This document shows, in pieces, positions 42,489 to 51,979 of a DNA stretch of 64,000 bases. Every line of letters starts with the position of its first letter. Position 1 is the first letter of the stretch. The notes under the pieces were generated by a model. It saw only the letters and a program-made list of their open reading frames with translations, ran no database searches and was not told the DNA's origin. This DNA is from Chiridota heheva (lineage: Eukaryota; Echinodermata; Holothuroidea; Apodida; Chiridotidae). Made by a program: the position numbers and the translations under genes. The DNA is taken from positions 872,501 to 936,500 of the forward strand of contig JAIGNY010001629.1 in the NCBI GenBank assembly GCA_020152595.1, written 5' to 3'.

Positions 42489-43068
42489 GGGATAATGTCT
42501 ATAGTCCCCTGTCTCATTAGTCCCCAATCTCATTGGTCCCCCCTCATTGAAACCTATGGTAAAAACAAAACCAAGATTCCGTCTCATTGGTCCCCCGTCT
42601 CATTGGTCCCCCCTCATTGAAACCTATGGTAAAAACAAAACAAAATTCCGTGTCATTGGTCCCCGTGTCATTGGTCCCCCGTGTCATTGGTCCCCCGTGT
42701 CATTGGTTCCCCGTGTCATTGGTCCCCTGTGTCATTGGTCCCCCGTGTCATTGGTCCCCCGTGTCATTGGTCCCCGTGTCAGTGGTCCCCGTGTTATTGA
42801 TCCCCGTGTCATTGGTCCCCGTGTCATTGGTCCCCCGGGTCATTGGTCCCCCGTATCATTGGTCCCCCGTGTCATTGGTCCCTGTCTCATTGGTCCCCCG
42901 TTTCATTGTTCCCCCGTCTCTTTGGTCTCCCCGGGACCAATGAGACGGGGGACCAATGAGACGGAATTTTGTTTTGTTTTGACTATAGGTTTCAATGAGG
43001 GGGGAGCAATGAGACGGGTGATCAATGAGACGGGGAGCAATGAGACAGGGGACTAAAGAGCGGACCCC
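42489..43068. mobile_element. 580-bp foldback element with minisatellite arms (MULE-like)
   Basis: Flanked by an exact 9-bp duplication 'attttcctc' (42480-42488 and 43069-43077). The left part carries 17-bp units 'gtcattggtcccccgt'. At 42932-42940 the orientation flips to 'gggaccaatgagacgg'. The block 'tcattgaaacctatggtaaa' (two copies on the left) is mirrored on the right near 42979-43000. The outer ends share 'agtcccctgtctcatt' as an inverted repeat. Nine-bp duplications are typical of Mutator-like elements. The long frames through it (up to 169 codons) come from the repeat. Confidence 0.75.
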
Positions 43069-43253
43069 ATTTTCCTCATCTTAACTGCTGTGCCCCCAAA
43101 CGAAAAACCCTGGCGACGTCACTGCCTCCCCGCGTCACGTGGCGCCGCTATTCAAGCAGTATAAAAACTAAATTCGAATGATTGTTACTCGGGTGAGACA
43201 AATCCCCTTCTGTTCCCCTCTTAGTCTTACGTTACGTTATGAACTCACGATAC

Positions 43254-43443
43254 CTTTAAATAAAGTTAGAGGTTCGTCTTTCCGTACACGATCCTCCAGT
43301 AATGGTAATGTAGTAAGATTTGAATTAGTAGCAATCCGGTTGAACGAATACTTGTGAACTGGATTCCAGTTTAAAACAACCAAAAATATGGAAATCAGCG
43401 ATAACATGAAGAATACAGTATGTTTTATTCCTTTTAAATCCAT
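43254..43443 (-). CDS. carbohydrate sulfotransferase, alternative first exon A (membrane anchor)
   Basis: Starts at an ATG with A at -3 and G at +4. It encodes a short basic tail (MDLKGIKH), a hydrophobic signal anchor (about residues 9-25, LISIFLVVLNW at its end), then NPVHKYSFNR and a polar stem. It ends AAA G|GTATCG in phase 1, 63 codons plus one base, matching exon 25408-25523. A stronger-looking donor, ATC|GTGAGT (exon end 43249), is phase 0 and could only skip straight to the catalytic exon. About 64% identical to exon B (58662-58830) over the first 36 residues. Protein with exons 2 and 3: about 369 residues, type II membrane topology. Confidence 0.8.
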
Positions 43444-43524
43444 AATGGCAGAAACAACAGTGCAAGCCTCAAGCCTACAAGTCTTAAAAACAAACGCATC
43501 TCAATAATTGCAGCTTAACCTCCG

Positions 43525-43560
43525 CACAAGCTTGGCTATTGTCCAGCCAATATATAACTG
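43525..43560 (-). promoter_or_regulatory. candidate TATA box for first exon A
   Basis: 'tatata' at 43551-43556 lies about 110 nt upstream of the exon A ATG on the minus strand. A TATAG-like word stands at a similar distance (about 101 nt) from exon B. TATA words are common in this AT-rich DNA, so this is tentative. Confidence 0.25.
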
Positions 43561-43976
43561 TATGATTTAAAGTTAAAAGTTCTTCAGTTCACTGAAGTTC
43601 CATGGAGATTGTGTCGTGCATCCTTCAAATACGTCGACGGTAACGATTTGTAGAGTATAAAGTATTGGATTACGCCTGTTATGTATCAATTGTGCGGGTT
43701 ATCGTGTACCTGATGTGGAGGAATACCTTATGTTCTTGTATTGTATTGGGCAATGCAGTGTCAGGATTAAGGAGAATAGTATCAAATTAATACAGGAAGT
43801 CAGTTACTGGTCCTCGTGAAGTAAACTTGTCTTCATTTAGGATGATCCTACAGATTGATTGATTAATCAAGCTGAGTAAAAACGATGCAACGTGTTGGCG
43901 TATTAAAGTATATGGACAGGTAGCGATTTTGCCATAAATATGTTCCTTGTAACATTCTGAACATTTCATTAACATA

Positions 43977-44723
43977 CATCTTAACAAACTTGAACAATGG
44001 CAAAACAAATGGCAAATGAATTTCAACCCCTCTAAATGCTACATCTTGTCAATTTCCTCCAAGAAAAGCTTTAAATCACCTGTTTATACCTTATGCAACC
44101 AGCCACTAAAACATGTCAACTCCCACCCATACCTAGGTGTTGAAATTGATAATAAACTTAGATGGGATAAACATATACATAACATAACCAAGAAAGCTAA
44201 CTCTATACTTGGCCTATTGAAACGTAACCTCTCAAACTGTCCCACCGACGTTAAATCCACTGCTTATAAAGCTCTAGTCAGGCCAGTACTTGAGTACGCG
44301 TCTGCAGTCTGGGACCCCCATCACCAGTGCGATGTGGATAAACTTGAATTTATTCAAAGGAGAGCAGCCAGGTTCTGTATGGCAGACTACTCTTATAAAT
44401 CTAGTGTAAAAAACATGCTTTATAAATTAGATTGGCCCCTGCTTAAAACAAGAAGATACAACACCCGGCTACATATGCTATATAAAATCAATAACAATCT
44501 TGTCGCCATCAATAAAGATGAAATTATCCCCACCGTGAGAATTAATACAAGACATAATCATGACCTTAATTTCCAGGTTCCCTATGCTAAAAAGAAGGTA
44601 TATAAACACTCTTTCTTCCCTCACACACTAAAGGATTGGAATGCTTTACCGTCAGACATTGTACATGCACTAAGTCTCAAGTGTTTCAAAGCTAAACTTA
44701 CTAACACTTGTATTGCTGACTAG
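43977..44723 (+). pseudogene. 5'-truncated LINE, C-terminal RT region with intact frame
   Basis: Open from about 43977 to the TAG at 44721-44723. It begins inside the post-catalytic region (KLEQWQNKWQMNFNPSKCY). It continues with 'PYLGVEIDNKLRWDKHI', 'ALVRPVLEYASAVWDPH', 'IQRRAARFCMADY' and 'LKDWNALPSDIV', the usual order in CR1- and L2-type elements. The catalytic boxes lie before the truncation, so it is dead despite the unbroken frame. T-rich sequence follows the stop. Confidence 0.88.
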
Positions 44724-45207
44724 TTTTTTTTATTTTTTTATTTTTTACTCATACTTTTTACGCTCGGTTGGCGTTCATGTCCTCTTGAAGGATTTTTGCC
44801 GACTTAACCGATTCAGATTCAGATCTATCAAACATTTCCACTCGTTTCTGAGATATTCGCGGCGAAAATGTGAAAAGTTAAGCCCCATTAGGAAATAACC
44901 TTTCTTATGAAGAATGGACCATCAATCATTCATGGGCTTTGCACGGAGTCCTCCCAAGCATATAATGTATATTGTTTATCAAGGCGCGGCCAAGGACTAA
45001 TCTGATTCACATCACTGAGCAGCAATTATGTAGCTTGAGCCCCAGATGAATGACCCATTGTGTACCGTGTAAAAGTAGCTGGTTGCTAACAAGTGAACTG
45101 TCAAATTAAAGAAATTCTAAACATCATGCGCAACAACAAAACAAGAAACAAATTCATCGACCACTTCACAAAAAGGAAAATCTCAGTTGATCTAACAAAA
45201 GCAGAAA
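44724..45207. other. 3' end of the truncated LINE and 5' leader of the Jockey-like LINE
   Basis: No separate gene. The word 'agctggttgctaacaagtga' near 45078 resembles 'agctggttgctagtcaatga' near 48305 on the other side of the Jockey-like element. Confidence 0.5.
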
Positions 45208-47960
45208 GTGAACCAGATCCCTCAATCTTCTCAGACTAAACTAATGCACATCAATGTAAATGGACTTATCAACAATAAAGAGGAACTACTCAACTACTCA
45301 AACAATAATGACATAGATCTCATAGCAATTACGGAAACCCATCTTACCGCTGAAAAACACTTTCAATTAAACAACTTCACCACCTTTCGCAAAGACCGTC
45401 AACATCAAATTTCTAAAGCAGCCGGAGGCGTCGTTATTTTAACAAAGGACCATCTTCTTCCAGTCCTGATTCCTACTACTTCAAACTCTACAACGGAAAT
45501 CCTCGCAATTACTGTCACCATCAAAAACACTGACATCATCATTATTACTGTCTATAGCCCCCCTAAATTAAAACTAGATATTAGCCAACTCGAACAACTC
45601 CTCAACTACAAGAAACCTACCATCATCCTAGGAGACTTTAACGCTCACCACAAAAATCTAGGAGACAAAACTTCCAACACAGCAGGCATAGCCCTCAACA
45701 AATTAGCCATTAAGTATAATCTTACCCTCATATCTGACGGACAGCCTACCAGAATCTCTACCACATCAACATCTCCCGACAAAATCTTTACAACTCCGAC
45801 TATTATTGAACTCATCGACCATTACTTCATCGGTGAAGACATTGGCAGTGATCACTTACCCCTTCACCTAGATCTTTCAACAAGTAATCACCACGTTAAC
45901 TCCCCAATTTCACCGTCGATTACATTTAATTTCGCTAAAACTGACTGGCACATTTTCACAAAAACTCTCGACGAACAGATACCGAACCAAATCCTTGCAC
46001 CCAAAAACACAGAAGAAATCACCAAGCTTAATAGCATAATCATCAAAGCATTCGAAACAGCAATCTTATTTTCAACCCCCACTAGAACCTTCAAATCAAC
46101 CAAGGACAACTTTACCCTTCCAGACAACATATCGAAAATGATAAATAAAAAAAGGATTCTCATCAAGCTTTTTCAACGGACTCACCAGCATCGATTCAAG
46201 ACCCAAGCACAACACCTGAAACTCAAAATCAAAGATTCAATCAAGTCCTTAAAACAATACCGATGGGAAACACTTTGTAATTCTCTAGAGCAACAAAAGA
46301 CATCAAAACCTTCTGGAAAAACTTCAAAACGATTACTGGTCAAAAGAAACGCTCCACCATCCCTACGATTACAGTTAACAACACTAAATACCGAACGACC
46401 AGCGATAAATGTAACATCCTTAAGGACACTCTACAAGAGACACAAACTGATAAACCGCACGAAAACCAGACCTTTAACACCACCGTACACGACTTTATTG
46501 CTGAACAGACCTATCTTCACCACCACCATCCCTTATCGAACGAACTTTCGCAAGACCCCATTACTAACGACGAAATCATTCAAGCAATCAAGAAACTTAA
46601 GAATAATTCTCCAGGTGTGGACCGGATCCCGAATATCTCTCTCAAAAAAGCAACCCCCAAAGCAATTCGTCTCTTAGTTATTCTGTTCAACTCGTCCCTT
46701 CAACTTGGATTTCTGCCTATTCACTGGAAAACAGCTTCTATTACCATGATCCCGAAACCAGGAAAAGATCACTCAAATCCAAAAAATTTCCGTCCAATCA
46801 GCTTATTAAATACCATAGGGAAACTTCTCGAACGCTTAATCTCCACTCGCATTTCTACTTTCGCCGAAACCAACCAACTTATCCCAGACTTACAAGCAGG
46901 TTTTCGTAAAATTAGATCCACCAACGACCATTTACTATTACTTTCACAATCTATTAGCAAAGCAATCAACTTCAAACAACAAACCATCATCACTTTCTTA
47001 GACATTGAAAAGGCATTTGACAGTGTATGGCACCAGGGTATCATCTACAAACTTTTGCAACTCAACATTCCAGCTACTTACATCAGATGGCTTTTCAACT
47101 TCCTCCAAAACAGAACCAACACCATCAAAATTAATAATTCCAGTTCTCAACCATTTTCACCAACTGCAGGTTTACCGCAAGGATCGACCATTTCACCGAT
47201 TATTTTCATATTATATGTCGCGGATCTCCCTCAACACCCAAAATGCACTACTACACAATTCGCTGATGACATAGCACTCTGGTCTTCAAGTCTTCGCACT
47301 CACTTAGCAGCAAAATATTCACAAGAAGCTCTCGACCAAATCAGCAATTGGTGTCACCAATGGAAAATCAAACTCAACCCTACTAAAAGTAACACGTTAA
47401 ATATTTCAAGAAGAACTGGTTCCATCATCAAACCCTTCCGACTGACAATTGACAACGTACCGACAAACCAGCCAACGACAGCCCCATTCTTGGGACTTAC
47501 AATTGACAAAAGACTTTCCTGGACCCCTCACATCAACAATATCATTAGCAAAGCGAAACAAAGACTTCACCTAATTAGAATCATCAAAGGAAAGGATTGG
47601 GGCATCTCGAATCACACAGCCTTATGTACCTACCAAACTTTCATACGTCCAATTCTCGAATACGGCTCCATAGCATTTATCAACACTGGAAGGACAAATC
47701 TACTAAAACTACAAAGAATACAGAACCAAGCAATTAGAATCTCAACTGGACTTCCACGATACATTTCAACAAAACTACTTCACCAACAAACGAATCTAGA
47801 TACTATACACGACAGAATGAATACATTACACAACAAGTACATGGACAAAGCCACAAATATCAACCATCTCAAATCACTTTTTACTGAAGACGACCTACTG
47901 ATACCAAACAACCGAATCAACACCCCACTAGGACAAATTGCAAGAAACCAGCTTAACTAA
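45208..47960 (+). pseudogene. Jockey-like LINE ORF2 (endonuclease-reverse transcriptase), one frameshift
   Basis: Two overlapping frames give one protein of about 917 residues. The apurinic-type endonuclease comes first: MHINVNGL, AITETHLT, GDFNAHHKNLGD and SDHLPLHLDL (about 45240-45880). A basic linker follows. The frame then slips near 46291-46299 ('caacaaaaga'), after which the second frame reads DIKTFWKNFKTITGQK, the natural continuation. The reverse transcriptase starts about 46570: NNSPGVDRIP, FRPISLLNTIGKLLER, FLDIEKAFDSVWHQG, GLPQGSTISP and the catalytic FADDIALW (about 47259-47282). The thumb ends at the TAA at 47958-47960. Order and motifs match the Jockey group. Its coding strand is rich in A and C, unlike its surroundings. 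No ORF1 is seen. The single indel suggests a young insertion. Confidence 0.92.
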
Positions 47961-48703
47961 CTATTCAACTGAAAAGAGCCATTCACGAACATAGTCTCAA
48001 TTAAGCCTCCACACTTAGTAACCTAAACCTTCATTTTACTCTGAGCAATAGCACTGACATTCACTCTACAGCCATCTACTTTTCCAGTTTACTTTTCATC
48101 TCAGTCTAGTTTTCCACTCATCGCTTCTTTAGCAACATCTCAAGGACAAGCAGGCGATATAAGGCTGTTAGCCACATCGCCATTCTCAAGAATGACATCT
48201 TTTTCGAGATACCAAATTACACAAAGTGAACTGTGAATAGACTGAGGATGCTGTCAGTTAAGAAGGTATAGATTACCCCTGTGTTGTGTATGGTGTAACA
48301 ATAGCTGGTTGCTAGTCAATGAATTGTGAAGTGTCTCTAGGGTTCAATGGTGTGGATTTTGAGAAAATCGAGGGTCACGGTTGGAGGGGTCTAAGGACCA
48401 AAAATTCTTAATGCCAAGAAACAGCTGGACTTCCACTATTTAAAAAAAGGCGTGTGACGTAAGAATAAGGACGCAGCGAGACCTACAATGCAAAACTTCC
48501 ACAGTGTTATTGTGTCACAGTGACCTAGGGCACTTTAAAACATCACTCTCTTTAAATCAGCGTCATAATATCGCTTAATTAGCGATATGCTAACTATTTT
48601 AGGACATTTTCTCGTAAATAAAGAGGAAATATCGACTCAACTTTCGACTCATTATTTCTTTATGATCGGCGAACTCCACTTGTTAAGTTAGGCTGTACGT
48701 ATT
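47961..48703. other. LINE 3' UTR and flank
   Basis: No gene. The boundary of the LINE is unclear; no poly(A) tail or clear target duplication was found. Confidence 0.4.
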
Positions 48704-48882
48704 ACTGTATGGTACATTGGCTAACTTTCACATAACGTTAGTGTTGTACTATCCTATCCTTATGTCACGAAAAATGAAATAGCTGGACCACAATCACTGT
48801 ATGGTACATTGTATAACTTTCACATAACGTTAGTGTTGTACTATCCTATCCTTATGTCACGAAAAATGAAATAGCTGGACCA
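48704..48882 (+). repeat. 92-bp tandem duplication
   Basis: Copies at 48704-48790 and 48796-48882 begin 'actgtatggtacattg' and end 'gaaatagctggacca'. They are almost identical, so recent. Confidence 0.93.
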
Positions 48883-49199
48883 CTCGTCCGGGATTAGGGA
48901 CCACCTGTCATAGACGGTGACCTGTGGGAAAACCCTAGAGCCACCACTGCAATTACAAGGTAACTTCACATATTCTAATTTAAATCCACTAATAATAAAA
49001 TGTTACGGAGGTGCAGAATGTTTGTAATGATCCTCCCGGGCTTGAGAACTCGGCAACAACCTCAAATTAGGTCAACAACGCCAAGCTGGTAAATGATGCC
49101 ATTTTCTCAATTTTGAACGGATCTGGATGAACACCGGGTTTTCACCCTGCTCTTTTCAAGAAGTGTTCTAGACCCGTTGAGACCGCCATTTAAATTAAG
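48883..49199. other. intronic, nothing recognised
   Basis: No coding or repeat signal beyond the flanking elements. Confidence 0.4.
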
Positions 49200-49430
49200 G
49201 AGTCATGCTCATATACGAAAGCCTGGTGGTACCGGATTTGACTCCCTTGAACAAGACACTTTACTTGCTCCCGCACTAATGGGGAGTTAACCTGCGGTGG
49301 ACTGGCGTCCCGTCCAGGGGAGTCATGTCTGCATGTGCTCTCATCCGCTTGGTCATGGAAACCGGGGATAAGTACCGGCCCTATGAGCCTAATGACTCGG
49401 ATGGATTTAACTTTAACTCCAGCAACATCC
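49200..49430 (+). mobile_element. SINE-like repeat ('gactggcgtcccgtccaggg' type)
   Basis: Carries 'ggtaccggatttgactccc' (B-box-like), 'ttgaacaagacactttactt', 'gggagttaacctgcggtgga', 'ctggcgtcccgtccagggga' and 'ggaaaccggggataagtacc'. This is a combination I recognise as a short interspersed repeat common in marine invertebrate genomes. Ends were not resolved. Confidence 0.6.
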
Positions 49431-49529
49431 TTGAGATGTTGTACAGTAGGATTCTATCCTTTTAACCCCGACCCGGCGATTTCGAGAAATTATATTTATA
49501 CTTTCACAAGTTCAATTCATAGAACACAT

Positions 49530-50000
49530 CAAGTCTGATACAATCCTTATGGCAGAGGATTAAGATCTAAACCAACTATCAACAACAGCAAGTCAAAATC
49601 ATATTCCTCTATCAAGTTATTCATGGAGGCTAAAATTTTATTCAATTCTGTATTAAAATCTTGTGGATGATGACACTAGGACACAATGATTAACATGTAG
49701 TTCTTTATGCATGTTATTAAAGGTTTTATTTTCAAATGATGTGACACAAAATTTTAAGAGTATGATTTGATAGTTTCAAGTGTGCACAAAAATGTCCTTG
49801 TTCCTTCTAAAAAGAAAACAATTCTTCATAAAAAAACTTGAAAAACTTATTTTTCATAGAAAACTTGAGATAGATTATAAAGAAATACTGAACTGAAATA
49901 CAAGGCATTCCAACATCCTGCCGGGTTGATGACATCATTTTCTGCGTGTTTTTAAATCAAAATGGCGGCTCCCATAGTAGTAACATATAACTGTATAAGT
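49530..50000 (+). repeat. dispersed repeat, paralogue of 16150-16890
   Basis: Shares the ordered blocks given for 16150-16890, including 'caaggcattccaacatcctg' followed by 'gttgatgacatcattttctg'. Confidence 0.6.
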
Positions 50001-51939
50001 TTTTGATAATTCCAAACAACTGAACAATGTGCAAACAAATTTCGGGAGGTATGAAACTTTGTCAGAAGATTTTGAATTCTATCATATGAAATAAGGATTA
50101 CGTCAGACTTTATGCTTCCTTTAAGAGTTTAAGTTATCGTATTAATATTGAAACAAACAACATTGAACTGTTTTAGGGAATACATTTTAAGAAAAGAATG
50201 GACTAGCATCCCCTTTTTAGAAAAGAGAAAAGGATTAAATTTGTCTCAGACTTTGAATGTGTTATTGAAGTATCGACAAAGTTATAATTTCAGCGTGTTA
50301 GTTAAAGGATTAGTTAAGTGGTCACGCAATTTCGTCTTATATAAAAAGAAGATTTTAGGAGGGAAAACATGGGAGAAGAAAAATTTCTTTGATATGAAAT
50401 TTGTATATAAAAGTATAAGATAAACTTTATTTACCACTGAGCTAATCCTTTAATTAAAGTAATATTTCCGTGAATGTTCATCATAGACGACAATTAAAGA
50501 AACAAATTGGTGAAAAAATGTTCATATCTTATTCCGTTAGGGAGTTATTACATTTCAGCCTGATTTCAACAATGTGTTGAAAAGTGACAAGTGCAGCAGT
50601 ACACACCAGTTAGGTTCGTACCGTCGATCGGGGTGCTCAATAAGTCCCACGATTGGGAGATTTAAGCATGCGCACTGAGCTTACAGTGATACATGGAAGC
50701 CGCCATTTTCATTGTGAAGTTTCAGTCATAGACGCTTATCAGTCGTTTCATCGAAGACTTGTAACTAAGTTTGCTTTGTTCATGTTCAATTTCGCAAAAG
50801 TAAAACAACTTCGTTACTATCACGCAGTTATTGCTAAATAATTTTCACAAATCCCCAAGTTATTTCTCATAATTTCAGAAAACCTTGTTAAAGCGCGACT
50901 GCCTTACAGTAATACATAATAAGAATTCATCACTTTTCTTAAAATTTCTCGAAACCGCACGGTGAATTTTAAAAGCGCACGGTGAAAAGATAATTAATAT
51001 GCCATTATTTCAAATCTTAATTTTTTTCAAAAATTGAACCCTCCTTCCCCGCGCTCGAAATGTGTTTGTGATTCTTATGTTATTCCTATACAAACTTTGA
51101 ATTTGGATAGATGCATTGTGGGATACTTCTGTGTGAAGGATCTCATAATCGGAAGAACAAAACTGTTCTCCCGATCGGGGGTGCGAACGGTATTGTACAC
51201 TGTGATGTCATACTTGCAGATCCAAGACAATTTTTATGAATTTGAAATATGTATTAAATGAAGATTTATTGTTATTCTATCTAAAGAGTTAGGTACATGA
51301 GCGTATGCACAGACCATGGTCTTGTATAAAGTGAATGTTATACTCCATCTCAATAAAGAAAAATGTTTTTAATAATTTAGAAAGAGGCAATTAGATATCA
51401 ATGAAATACATAACAAACCAATCTTGGATCTGCAATTAAGTATGACATCACACTGTAGACTGCAAGGTCACTTTCAACACATTGGTGAAATCTTCGACAG
51501 TTTGAAATGTAAGAACTCCTTAAAGGAGACATAATCTCACATATTCCTTATTTCAATTGGCAGAGAATTGAAAAAAAAGAAAACTAAGAAAAACAGCATG
51601 TCAAAAGCTTATTCCAATCTAAAGATATTCAAATTTAATGTTGATACACGGAAGCTGTCATTTTGCTTAATTTCATATAAAAGTCTTGTCAAACATGACT
51701 TTATTAACCCAACACGGCAATGGAATGTAATGCATTTTTTCATTATTTTCTATAATAACATGATGTGACTTTTACTAAAAAAGTTTGCAAACAATCCAAC
51801 CCTATGATCGTGTTTAGGGCAGCCTCATGTTTACTCAAAAACAAAAGGTTCTTTCATTAGATCCCAAATAAAACGTCGACACCCGATTTGGTTATCTGTG
51901 AATGCCGACGAAAATACATCTTATGTTATTTACAGTCCA
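50001..51939. other. intronic, dispersed repeat fragments
   Basis: Contains 'catggaagccgccatttt' (50694-50711), as at 27038, and an inverted repeat (51198-51455, listed separately). At 51600-51700 there is a distant relative of the same family ('acacggaagctgtcattttg'). No exon is supported. Confidence 0.4.
51198..51455. repeat. inverted repeat with ~30-bp arms
   Basis: 'cactgtgatgtcatacttgc' followed by 'agatccaagac' (51198-51228) is mirrored at about 51422-51456 ('atcttggatctgcaattaag' then 'tatgacatcacactg') with a 3-bp insertion. Probably the ends of a small element about 260 bp long. Confidence 0.75.
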
Positions 51940-51979
51940 TGCATGGAGGTACCACTTTTCAAAGTGGTACCTCCATGCA
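51940..51979. repeat. perfect 19-bp palindrome at the hAT insertion junction
   Basis: Arm 'tgcatggaggtaccacttt' (51940-51958), 2-nt loop 'tc', exact reverse complement (51961-51979). The right arm contains the 8-bp target site (51970-51977) and the first two bases of the hAT terminal repeat. Confidence 0.95.

Noticed and set aside
42547..43056. 169-codon frame with repeated V-I-G-P
   Set aside because: Produced by the 17-bp repeat of the foldback element, and open in two frames.
45888..47044. Minus-strand open frames of about 90 codons within the Jockey-like LINE
   Set aside because: Shadows of the plus-strand endonuclease and reverse transcriptase.
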